From assembly GCA_016987375.1 (NCBI GenBank), contig PJRA01000555.1, positions 1,264,827-1,311,685 on the forward strand: DNA of 46,859 bases, read 5' to 3'. Position 1 is the stretch's first letter; every line of letters begins with the position of its first letter. The stretch comes from Brachionus koreanus. Taxonomy: Eukaryota > Rotifera > Eurotatoria > Ploima > Brachionidae. Position numbers and translations under genes: made by a program. Of this stretch, positions 30,637-42,397 are shown in pieces. The notes under the pieces were generated by a model, which saw only the letters and a list, made by a program, of their open reading frames with translations, was not told where the DNA came from and ran no database searches.

Positions 30637-32215
30637 TTCAACAAGCACACAGTTTAAAATAGACTCCTGGTCTGTTGGATCATTGAATATTGAAAATCAG
30701 AATTCAAAAAGAAAAAAAAAAAGGAAATTTTTTCTTATTTTCAAGTACAATAACAATTAATTAGCATACAAAAAAAAGTATGGAATGGTGTAAGCGAAAA
30801 TGAATTCACTAATGTCGGTAGAAAAAAGCTATGAAAAGTCTATCATAATGGGACTAAATTAGTAATCCTTCTTTGTCAATTTAGTTAAACTAAGCTGTTC
30901 GTAGAATATTACTATTATTATTAGTATTAATTCATGTCATATTCAATTCATAGCTGCCAATCTTTTTTCAAAATTTATCATCACCAAGAAAAACCATGAA
31001 TTAATAGTCCGAGAGATCGAGAATTTTATGCTTTAAAGCTCCAGCAGAAACAACCTAAAGTACAAAACTCACTTGGACTCAATACTAATCACATCAAACT
31101 GATAACAAAACTTAATTTGATAATTTTAATCCAATATAAAAAAATTATTTCCTCCTCTAATTTTTTTTAATTAAGATTGTAATCATGACTGAATAGAGGT
31201 CGCTGACATTGGCAGCTGCCGTGGAAAAGCTTTTCCTAAATTATTATTTAAACAAAATAAATTAATACATTCAATTCAGCTGTTTTTATCTTTTAGTTAA
31301 TGTGGCTTTTTGATCATAGAACTCGACTAGATAGAATGTTATCTCTTGCCAATAAAACATTATTTTTCCATAATAGCGACAATCTTATTGAACCTATGTC
31401 AAAAATAATGGTGAAAAAACCTTTGAATATTTTTGTTCAAGACTGATGAATAGCTTTGTGACCAAGAGATCAATGTCTGTGTTTGCAACATTCAAGCTTT
31501 CTATATTCAATAATATCAATTTGATTTTTACAGATTTTGAAAAAAAAAATTCAAAATATTTAATTTAAATGTTTCAATGTTTAAATTATTTTTAAAATAA
31601 TTTTTTTTTTCATTTATAAATTTATACCGTATTCCCTCATTCAATATTGCAGCCTCAGAACCCGAAAAAGAACTTTGGCGCAGACAAATTTAAAATTGAC
31701 TAGAAAAATATGGTTAATATTTCAAAAATTAAAAATCGAGTTAAAATAACTATTATCTTTTTATCAGAAACTCTATTGTCAATGCTACATGAAAATGAAT
31801 TTAAATTTTTCAATCTTTAACTTTTTTTTAAATAATATTTTTTGTTTATAAATTTAAACATTATTTCGTCTACCCTAGCCTGTTGATTATGAACATGCAC
31901 ACCGTAAAAAAAGACTTCTGCCCTGTTGGATAATTGAATAATGAAAAATGAGAATTATGAATTATGAATAAAAACAAGAATTTTTTTTATTACAATAACA
32001 ATTAATTAACTTACTGTATTTAATTTATTTAAATTTAAGCATAATCAACAAATTCTAACATTAGTAAATTATAATGAATCTTTGGCTAACAGATACAGAA
32101 CAATTAAAGAAACGAGTCTTCTGGCATATGTATGTGAAAACAGAAACGCATTTATTAAAAAAAAAAAAAAAGTTGAAAAGTGGCTGACAAAGTGAAAAAT
32201 GAAAATGTCGGCTGA
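30637..32215. repeat. Duplicated non-coding block upstream of SBF
   Basis: A block at about 30637-30850 and one at about 31893-32215 share ordered motifs: GCACAC, AAAAAGACT/AAATAGACT, CTGTTGGAT, ATTGAATA, then ACAATAACAATTAATTA, and later GTGAAAAATGAAAATGTCGG versus AGCGAAAATGAATT...GTCGG. Between them a second pair (about 31557-31640 and 31799-31875) shares TTTATAAATTTA and neighbours. These are diverged direct repeats with no coding content. Confidence 0.5.
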
Positions 32216-35200
32216 AGAATGCAACTTTATAATTTTTGATAAAAATCCTTAGCTTAATTTAAAACTGTTTGATAGAAAAATCGCTAAGACAGGCAATCTA
32301 AAAATTTCAGGAATCTAACTTGAGAATAAATTAAAATTCAAAGTAAACGTGATTAAAACTAAATGCTGGCAACGAGTTAACCTAATAGATATATATTATC
32401 ATACAAACGAGATTAAGAAAAAATATATTGAACAGTCTATATAAGGCACAGATAGGATCAATAATTAGTTATTACTAAAAAATATTTTCCACTGGTGAAT
32501 ATTCTCTGGAGATTTATTAAGAAAAATCAACCGCATTTAAAGATAATAAATAATTAAAAAAGTGATTAAAATTATATTTGTTACAAAATAAAAAATAGAA
32601 CATAAATTTATGCTATAAAATCTTACATAAATTTATAACTTTTTTTTTTCTAATTCTTCAAATGTGCTTCTTTAGTAGTTTAAGTCTACAAATGAAGTTT
32701 ACCAAGTTTCTTGCATTTATCTTGATATTTAATAAAATTCTTAAAAGAATAAAATTTTACTTTAAAAAATTAATTAGTTTTTAAATTTTTGAAAAAATTT
32801 ATCCTGACTGTCTTGTGTTTACAAAAAGTAAATCCAGAATAAAATTAGAAAATTTATAAACAAAAAATTTAAAATTAAAAAAAAACCCTTCAAAATTGAA
32901 AAGGATTACAAAAAAATTCATTTATTCTTGTAAGTAGGTCGTTATTATTTACAATTGGCAAGTAATTTACCATAAAATAACTCTAATTAGTTTGTTTACT
33001 TGAAAAATATGTTCAATAGCATTTATTCTAAAAAATATAATAGATAGTTATAATTGAATGTATGAAAGCTTGAATAATAAGATAATTCTTAACTTTTTTA
33101 AATTAAATCAGAAAATTTTTGCACATTAAAATTAAGCTAAAACGAAAATTAAAAACTAATTACAAAATATTCAAAAAACTTATTCTAATTTTTAAAATTT
33201 GAAAACTTTTTTTTAGAAAAATCAAATTTTATGATATTTTTTCTGACACAAAGATAAAATCTAAAGGTTATGAAAATATTTCTGAGTTTAAAAAAATTTA
33301 AATTCTGTCAATAATTAACTGATTAGAAAAGAAATATGTTGATTAAGATAAGAAAAATTTTCTAATAAAAGAATTAAAAAATAAATATTTAACAATTTTT
33401 TTTTATCTTAACTTTGAATTAAGAAAAAATTTAGATGAAAATTATTTTTATCTAGCTTACCTTAGTATTTTCAGTGGTAAGTAAAAATTTTCATGGCGAA
33501 TTTTATTTAACAATACCTTTTTGTCATAAAACAAAATTTTAATAAACAAAAATACTCAAATATAAATTAAATTTCTGTGTAAAATTTTTAATTGACAAAT
33601 TTTAATTTAGAGGTTTAAATTTGAAATAAAATAATCACACTATCGAACAAAATATATTTTAAAGCTCACACTAAGTTTTGTTTTTTTTTTTAATAGAAAA
33701 ATAAAAAAACTTGATTTTTTGTTTAAGTTAACACTCCCAAAAAAACATTAATTTTCTTGTATTTTTACTTTGAAGAAAAAAAAATTCAAAATATTTTCTT
33801 ATGACTCTAGGAAATTTATTCGAATTGTCAATTTTGAAAAATTACGGCCTCACATGATCAAAGCCAGCTTTTAAACTAAATTAAAAATTCAATTAATTAT
33901 TTTTCTGTTTTAAATTAATTTATTTCTTGCTTCTTAAATAAATATGCTTGAAAATTTAAAAATTTTTTAACTTTTGAAATTTGTCATATTGATCTGTCAA
34001 GATAGCAGATTGAAAAATTAAAATTTTATCCAGTATGTAATCTATTCATTTGAAATTATGAAACAGAAATTAAATAAATAATTGATCTAGTTATTGAAGA
34101 AGTTAGATGAAAGAGAAGAAAAGTGCTGATTTAATAAATGAATTTTTTAAAGATAAAACAATCGTTCGATAAACCATCAAAAGTTATGTTTGCTATTCGC
34201 AAATATTTCCAAACAATTTACCCAGTGTGGCAATCATGGTCTATTGTGAAAACTAATCCAATATAAAACTAGAAGCCATTTTTTTTTAATTTAAACAAAT
34301 TTTTTTCTCTAATAAATGAATTATATGATTAAAAATTGCTTTTTTAAATGGACATAGATTCTATGCTAGGATTTATATTTATCAAATAAGCAAATGCGGA
34401 AATTTAAATAACAAAAACTAATAAATACTTAATTCAAAATATCTGGCTAATCTTAATTAAACTTGCATTTATAAATTTATAAGCCAAGCAAAAAATTATT
34501 CTTACTCAACAACAAAAAATTTAAACTTAATTATAACTGATTGACACTGGCATAAGTTGTCGATCTGAGAGAAAATATTGAGCAAACTAAATGAACCGTC
34601 CAGTCTGAATTAATTAATACAAATATGTTCATTTGCAAGTTTTATTCACATCACATAAATTATGTCCAATACATTAAATCTCAAAAAAACAAAAATCTTT
34701 AAATATTAAAGGCACACAATTTAAATTAAATTTAAATAAAAAACCTGAACCGTTAATGCTAAATTAGTTTTGTCAAGTGAAACAAAACACATTTTAAAAT
34801 TTATTTTTTTATTACTAATAAAAATATTTTATTTTTTTGAAATCAAGAAACATAGAAAATAAAACAAAAAAAATTTTTTTGTTGTCAAACAAAAAACAAA
34901 CAAATTTGGTTCGAACACCCGACATCAATCAGGATGTCTAACCCTGTGCTCCACATGGAACACATAAGAAGAAAAATAAAAAAAAAAAAACTAACTTGTT
35001 CTAAGCTAATTTTTTTTAATGAAATATTCCAATTTTTAAAGAAAATTAAGCAAAAGCACAAAGCTTGACTTATTGCATAACACTAACAAAAAAAAAAGAA
35101 GAGATATGATTTAAAGATTTTGTTTTCAAAAAATGAACAATCTAAGCACTTAATAGATGTTATTAGTCAGGCACTTGAACACATAAAACTCAATTCTTTC

Positions 35201-36954
35201 TTGAGACCTCTTTGAATTAAATCAAACATAATTAGAATTAAGCAACGCAATTTCTAAATGCTTTAAAATAACAAAAACCTTTGCCTTTGTTTTGTTTAAC
35301 TTGGCCGTTTTATTTATTTCAGCTGGATGCCAAATCCCCAAAGTGTATCAATTTAAAATTTAAATTTACTAATGTTTAGTTGGCATAAATTTTGTGTTAT
35401 TAATTAAAAGCTAATATAAACATGCATTAATCATAAATTTGAAAAAAAAAAAAAAAAATTTTTTTATCATTCATTGCCTCAGACCACATGCAACCATGAT
35501 CTAGAATTCGAATAAATTATTATTGATTATGAAGATAAGATAGCTTATCAGCAGATTCAATCTAAACATTTTGTGTGATTTATCCTATAGTTAATTTTTC
35601 ATATCTAATTTTGTTATCTAAAAAAACCCTGATCCCAAAGTAGAGTGCTTTTTTTTTTTAAACGACAATCTAATTTTAATTATCAATTACATAACAAAAA
35701 TTTATGTCTGTCTAATTGAAATCAACCAAGTGGCGAAGCCAACCATACGTATCTCTTAGCAAATGTGGTCAAATTTACAAATTGTCATAGCTCTTTTTCT
35801 TTTAGGATTAAAATATTGCATTCAGTGATCACGTTTCTAGGCTTATGCTTTAATCCCGAGATTTTTTCTGTTAAGATTAGTTATCCCGTCAATACTTAAT
35901 AGTACATCTGTTAAATAAGAAAAAAAAAGTTAAAAAAAAAAGCTTACTTTAATCAATCAGTCTAAAAAAAATTTTCATTTTTTTATTTCTAATAATTTAA
36001 TTGATTTTTTCATTACTTGAAAAAAAAAATTTATTTTTCTTTTGTTTGAACTGACCAGTCTGCATATTTTAGGAAAAAAAATTAATAAATTTGTTTTTAA
36101 ATGAAATGCGGCTAAGTATAGTGCTAGTAGAGCTAAAAATTAGAAAAGAATAAACTTGATCAGTCGATAAATCGATATAGTTTTTCCTGTTTTTCTAGTC
36201 AATCAGGATAAACAAGTTCATAATTAAAATTTCAACTAAGCTTATATTGACTAAAGCTTTTTTTATTTTTGCCTAAAATCAATTCTAGCTTTATTTGTGG
36301 GAACCTTGAACAACCTTTTGAAATTAATTGGTCTAATACGGACCGAATACAAATCTGCAATTGATTAAACAAAGTTGGAATCAGAATTTGTATCAAAAAG
36401 TTATCTAACTCACTGCAAGATAGTTTACTTTTTTATAAGTTTAACAAACACTGGCAATTAATTTAAAGGTTTTGGAGCAGTTTCTAAGCTCAACAAAAAC
36501 AAAAGAAAAAAAAAAGTTGCTCGTAAATAAAAGACGAAGCAAATAACCCATTTAAATAAAGCTCAATATTTAATTAGCCTACAAAAATTATTCTGTCAAT
36601 TCACCCGAAAACAAAAAAAAGAATAAAACACATTTTAAATTGAAACCTAAATGAATTTATAGTTTTGTGAAAGTCGGCTTTTAGAGCCAAAATGCGATTA
36701 GCAAGACCGGTTGTCTAATCAATCAAACTAAAGACTACTTATTTATTTAATTTAAGTGCAAACATGAGCATATTAATCTTTAAAAAAAAAAAATTTATTT
36801 ATAAATATTGATGATTTTATTTAAAAAAAAATAATTTTTTGATTAAATTTTTTTTTGTTCAGTTAATCTATGATCAATACATAATTAATTTTTCCATTTT
36901 ATCTGAAAGAAAAAAATTATGATTAAATAAAAAAAAATGAATAAAAATTATTTT
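32216..36954. other. Long gene-free A+T-rich region
   Basis: About 4.7 kb with many stops in every frame and no exon, RNA or transposase signature apart from the tRNA-like relic at 34903-34960. Poly(A)/poly(T) runs are frequent. It separates the 5' end of SBF from the 3' end of VIPAS39. Confidence 0.6.
34903..34960 (-). repeat. tRNA-like relic
   Basis: On the minus strand an A-box-like TGTGGAGCACAGGG, an anticodon-like hairpin (GACATC, six-base loop, GATGTC) and a B-box GTGTTCGAACC follow in tRNA order. The loop is one base short and the acceptor stem is lost. It looks like a decayed tRNA or a SINE head. Confidence 0.5.
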
Positions 36955-39139
36955 TCATTTAAGCTTGCATACTTTATCATCTTGAAGCAGTTCGCTTGCT
37001 TTTTTGTACTCGATGCTATCTTTTTTAAGATTGGATAGAATCATGTACAGGCCAATTCGATCTTTCTGTTGCCTATAAACCTTTTCAAAAACAAAAAACA
37101 AATGCTGAACAAATTTTATTCTTTTAGATAAATCATATGTGCTTACATCGATAACTATATCGTAAGCTTTTAGCTTTAAGGCGAGCAATTTTTTGAACTC
37201 AGGGTCTTCTATCATGGCCAGATATTTTTTAATTTGGTCCTCGGGACCATTCGAGTAGTGAATTATTGACACTATAGTCTCATAGCGAACATTTTGTTTC
37301 TGAATTATGTTAAAAAGCTAAGAAGCAAATTATTTTTTTCCCAAAATTCTAAAAAAGAAATTAATTTACTGATTTAGATGAAGACAAAAATTTGGCTATC
37401 TCGGTCCATTGACCAGTTTCGGACATGGATTTTATGAAAAAAATAGCAAATTCTTTGTCAGTGAGAACAAATTCTTGTTTAAAATGTTCCATGCTGTACA
37501 GCTGATTAATTTGCAAGTCTTGTTTGTATTTAAGACAAAACGAAAGACTGTTCCATACACTGTTTTCATACAAATGATCCAAGTCCATCTGTTTTGTTTC
37601 ATCTTGAGCTGTTGAAAGTGTAGACCTATTTTGCTAAACCATATCTAATAAACTACAAATTAAAAAAAAAATCTATTTTATTTACTAATATTTCTTTTTG
37701 AATTTTAAGCAAGGTTAAATGCTTCAATGCTGCTTCATAAACTCGACTAGATTTAATTTGATTTATTTCATTGAGACTGAACGATCGTTCAAAATCGTAG
37801 AATAGTTTAAGTTTTTGACTTAATTCAATGTTTGGGTTGCATAGTATACTTTCAAATGATAAAATAGTCTAGTAAAAATTTAAAAAAAAAATTTTTTTTT
37901 TTAAAAAAAGTCAAAATTTACTGCTATTTCAGTATAATTTTCTTGAAATTTTTCCAATGCAACTAATTGATCTTTGTCTTTAATCTGTTTTAGATAAAAA
38001 CTATATTGATTTAGAGCTATTGGGTTTTGGATTAACAGATCGAAAAATATTTGTGAACTTAGCGTTCTTTTTAGGAACAAAACAACCTCAAGAAAAGAAA
38101 AATTAAAAGAAATTTTTTTTTCTCTAATTTAATTTCTACTGCTAAAATGGCGTTACCATCATTTGACTTTATCGCTTCACTGAGTAAATTAACTTTGTCT
38201 CTTTTAGTTTTGTACAAATCGAACCAAAACGTCTAAGCAATAAATAATCGCTAAAGATAAAAATTTTATTAATTTTTGAAATTTGTTTACTTTATTTAAT
38301 AAAAATCTATCAATTGTGTATTTTATATCTGGTTTGTCATCCAACTTAAGAAGAAAAAAAATTTTATTTTAATCAAATTTTTTGTTTGGTAAAAATGAAA
38401 TAAAAAAGTTTACTTTTTCATTAATTAATTTTAAATCAACACTTGTTCGAGACAATTTTGTCTTTAAATTTAAATTTTCTTCAATAATTTTTTTTTTTTG
38501 TTCATCTATGAATTTTTTTTTAGTAAAAACTAATAAAAAATTAAAATAAACAAAAAAAAAAACCATTTCTAGATGAATAAACATTATTTAATAGTATTTT
38601 CGATGATTTAATTTCAGAGTCTTGGGATACATTGCATTCAAGTGTATCAGACTTAAAAAAATTATTTGTTCAATTTTTTTAATTAAAAAACTACTTTATT
38701 TATTCACCTTTTGTTCTAGAAAATTAAAAAGCCTAGGTTCTGGAGCTATTGAATCGGACTCTTGGACAACATCTTTATTTTCTGAGTTAAAACTGGTACC
38801 TAGAAGTATGCAAGCTGAAAGACTTGGTGAATCTTGGATTTCAGGTGTGTTTTTTCTATTCATTAATTCCAGCGTTTGATCTAGAAAGCTGTCTTTTTTT
38901 TCAATTAGATCGTCAAAAAAATTGGCTGTTGGCTTTGTTTCATTGTCGGAGTCACTGTTATCTTCGGAATCGTCCAAAACATTTGGCCTAGTGTTAAAAT
39001 TGGGTAGAAAATTATCAACTATTATATCAGGGGCAGAAGAAGGTTCATTTTCAAAAATGTTTGGTATTCGTACACCAGATTTTAGCGTAGATTTACGCCT
39101 TGCTGCCATTATATCATATTCGTCTTCGTCAGATGACAT
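36955..39139 (-). CDS. VIPAS39: VIPAS39 (VPS33B-interacting protein, SPE-39/VPS16B family)
   Basis: Nine exons in transcript order (39139-38708, 38651-38564, 38529-38414, 38344-38291, 38232-38140, 38086-37922, 37868-37686, 37633-37370, 37317-36955) agree in phase and give 585 residues (human about 493). VIPAS39 binds the SM protein VPS33B in the CHEVI complex, which acts in endosome-to-lysosome and apical or secretory traffic. The C-terminal half carries the Vps16-C-like region: LLSEAIKSNDGNAI then VVLFLKRTLSSQIFFDLLIQ, and near the end FAIFFIKSMSETGQWTEIAK, KQNVRYETIVSIIHY and LKLKAYDIVIDVSTYDL. The N-terminal 230 residues are acidic, low-complexity and poorly conserved. Exon 4 is only 54 nt. 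Exon 8 relies on a TTTAG acceptor chosen to keep the frame open. Confidence 0.9.
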
Positions 39140-39659
39140 TTGAAAGAGAATTAATAATTTTTTTTAATTTTTGTTGGATAATTATAATCATATTATTTAA
39201 ATATTTTATTTTATAAGTGCAAATATTACCGAACAAAAAAAAAACTATCTTCAAGCTTTCGTTTATTTAAATGAATTATTTTTGTTTAAAAAATTATTAT
39301 TTGAAATTCCAGATTCAGTTAAAAGACCTTTGATAAAATAATTTCAAATAATTAAAATTAGAAAAAATATTAATTTTAAATATCAATAGTTAAATCGTCA
39401 AATAAATAATATGTCAATTAAAAAATATAATGTTAAATAAAAATTTAAATTTCATTTTATAATTGTTTGTGTCATACAATATAGTTTTATGTAATAAAAC
39501 ATAAACTAATAAATAAAAAAAAACAGTATGTTAGAAATTAAGCACCTGTACATGTTCAAATTGATATAGCATATTACAGATATTGCAAATTGTCAAGATA
39601 TTAACAATAGTTTTTCCCGTACTTACTTACACTGTACCACTCAATCAAATATGAGGGAC
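39140..39659. other. A+T-rich spacer, right part probably LINE 3' UTR
   Basis: No gene is visible. The segment from about 39540 follows the stop of the minus-strand LINE reading and is likely its 3' untranslated tail. The left part should hold the VIPAS39 promoter. Confidence 0.4.
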
Positions 39660-40960
39660 AAGAAGATCAACACCTAGTAGTAGTAGTTCTTGCTGCGACA
39701 CCTAACATATAGAGTGTTTGATTGAAAATTAGCGGTTGACTTAGATTTCACTACATTTTTTGGCAACTTATTCCAATGCCGAACTACTCTGTTTGAGAAA
39801 AATACATGCCTGGCGCTTACTGCAGCTTCAAAATCGTTTCTAATTTGAGCTGGGAAACTTTCTTTCTGGACTCTGATGCTATTTCCTCTTAACGCCCCGG
39901 CTGGTCCCTTGTTTTCTGATTTATTCACTAGATTCTTTACCAAGTCTACCTTTTCTATTTGTCATGTCACCTTTTCCAACGCATTCATATCCCTTTTCAT
40001 ACGGTTTTCAAATTTACACTGCGTAATCTAGATGCATGGATATATACAATCTTACCCACAGTCTTTACTCTCTACTTGTAAACGTTCGCTTTTGCATTCT
40101 AAGTACCCTTATTGGCTTTCGCACAAGCACTTTTCACTTGGCTGGTGTTATGTCTCTGTTTTCAAGATTTAGTACCAAGTGAAAATATTAGTGTTTTAAG
40201 TTGTATTTATTAGTTTTTATACAATTATATTTTTCCTCCCCATCCCTTATGTTGGAACATATATTTATATAGAAATTTGATAAGCTTAGCAACATTCTCC
40301 ATAGACAAAATAGCACTCATCGAACTAATGCTAGCTAAGTTTCTCAGAGAACTTGTTGCTTCAGCTCCAACGGGGCTAAGAAGTAGAGACTAAACAAAAA
40401 GGAGAGTTAAATAAATAGCTAAGTTCATACAAACATACAAAATTAATAAAATAAAATAAAATAAATAAGATGAATAAATAAATGCAAGCAAAAATAGCTT
40501 CCATTTGTGATCGCAGTTGAGCTGCGACATCACAGTGGGTCCACTTTAAATCTGATGAAACCATCACTCCAAGATCACTTTCACACTCTTTGGTCGCTAG
40601 TTTAATATTTGAGTTGCTTTTTTGTGTATATTTATGCCTTGCATTAAGTCTGCCGAAATTCATTACTTTACATTTGTTAGCTTTCAGTCCCATACGCCAA
40701 ACCTCTCCTATCCATTGACAAACTGCATCCAAATCTTTCTGTAAAGTTGCTCTCTCATAAATTTTATTAACTATGGCGAGTATTTTTGAGTCAACTGCAT
40801 ACATACAATTTCATTCTATTTTAAACGCAGTCAGGTAGGTCATTTATGTACAGAACAAAAAGCAGGGATCCAAGTACAGACCTTTGCGGAACTCCACTCA
40901 GTACCTCTGACCATCTAGAAACGAAGTGGTAGTTTTTTAAGATTTTAATTTTTTTATTTT
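39660..40960 (-). mobile_element. Decayed LINE (CR1/Jockey-like) with an internal insertion
   Basis: Reading leftward on the minus strand, SEVLSGVPQ then LYINDLP lie at about 40920-40830. YAVDSK at about 40800 replaces the catalytic YADD box. QKDLDAVCQWIGEVWRMGLK, NKCKVMNFGR and LGVMVSSDLKWTH follow (to about 40530). After about 350 bp of foreign or untranslated-like sequence the C-terminus resumes, giving FFSNRVVRHWNKLPKNVVKS at about 39810-39750. These are standard non-LTR reverse-transcriptase and C-terminal motifs. Stops, the D-to-V change and the insertion make it inactive. Confidence 0.85.
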
Positions 40961-42397
40961 TACTTTACTTTGTAGATGCCATTTATTTTTGTATTACATT
41001 TAAATAATAATATTACAAAAATATATGTTTGACAAAAAAAAATTGTATTTCACTTAACATTATTATATTTAATCAGTCTTAAAATTATACTAAAAACCAG
41101 ATCGATGAAGTGATAAATACACATCAATGGGTTGCAAAAATAATCAATTTTCTTTACTGTGAAAGTATAAGAGAAACAAAAGAAAATTTTTTATAAATTG
41201 ATCCTTATTAAGTTTTTTTTCTTCTTCATTATTTAATTCAATTAAAAAAAATTTATTTATATTAAAAGTAATTAACAGATTGATAGTTCTGTTAACATGG
41301 GTGTATGTCTCCTACTGTGTCATTTATATTTATTCAATAAACTAAACTAAACTTAATTTATATGCATTTATGTCCAAGTTACATATTCATCAAAACATAA
41401 TTGAATAGTTAATGATTAAATTTAAATGATCGTGCTCAAAAATTATCATTAAAAAAATGTTTTTAAATAATTTTTGAGAGATATTAATGCACTAGTATAG
41501 TATCAAATCTTTAAACATTTTTTATTTTAATAATATTTTAAAAATATTTTGCTAATTGGCTTGATTTATCTAAAAATATCCTTTAATTATATTACTATGG
41601 ATGTTTATATTTAATTTAAAAAAGATAAAAATTTAACATAATTATTACAAAATTAACTAGGAAATTTTAATTTCTAAATTTTTTTATTAATTTTTTTTTA
41701 AAAAAAATAACTTGATATTTTAAGAAATTAAGAGAAAATGTTTTATTTAATTTTATAAAAACTTCAAAAAAAAAATTCATAAAATTAAAAAAAAGGATTT
41801 AATTTTTATTATGTAAGATGAAATTTTGCAAGAAATTGATAAGTTTATGTGGAAAAGCAATTCTAAGCTAAAGTGGGTTTTAGATTTTAATCTAAAAGAA
41901 ACAAGAATTTTAAGATTCATCCAACATATGGTAAGAAGACCGCATTGTTTTCACTAAAGCCGCTGACTCTTCATTTTTTTGTTTAGACTTTAAAGTAGCT
42001 ATATTTTTTTTTCTAATTTTTTGTGAAAAATTAATGCATATAATAGACTTTTAATAAATTTGAAAGCTTTCACCATTCATAAAAAAGTGCACTCGGGAGT
42101 CCGCACACTTAGATTTGGAATTTTTTGCATTGGTATGCAAAATTAACCTAGATGCTTATGTAACCAAATCTAAGCTATTACATTAACATTGAATAACAAT
42201 AAGAATAATCATTTGTGTACACTGTGCATACCGAGGGTCTTATTCGAGTGAATTTTAAAATCTGCTCGGCTTTTATTTCACTTTAGTCTTTTTTTTTTTA
42301 TTTATCAACAATTTTTAGCATTTTTATATTCCAAAAATTATTATAAACTTTCAAATTAAAAATAAAAATTTTCAAATATTTGAAATTTATTACTAAA
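40961..42397. other. A+T-rich intergenic region upstream of MTR
   Basis: Near 41282-41360 the sequence ends in AATAAACTAAACTAAACTTA, which resembles the short tandem tail of a LINE. An orphan exon-like piece lies at 41818-41930 (see findings). A small hairpin (GTGCACTCGGGAGTCCGCAC, about 42088-42107) lies about 290 bp before the MTR start. Nothing else is recognisable. Confidence 0.4.

Noticed and set aside
42380..42397. Extension of MTR to a TTG codon
   Set aside because: The first ATG in frame (42398) matches the family start, and TTG initiation is not expected in an animal gene.
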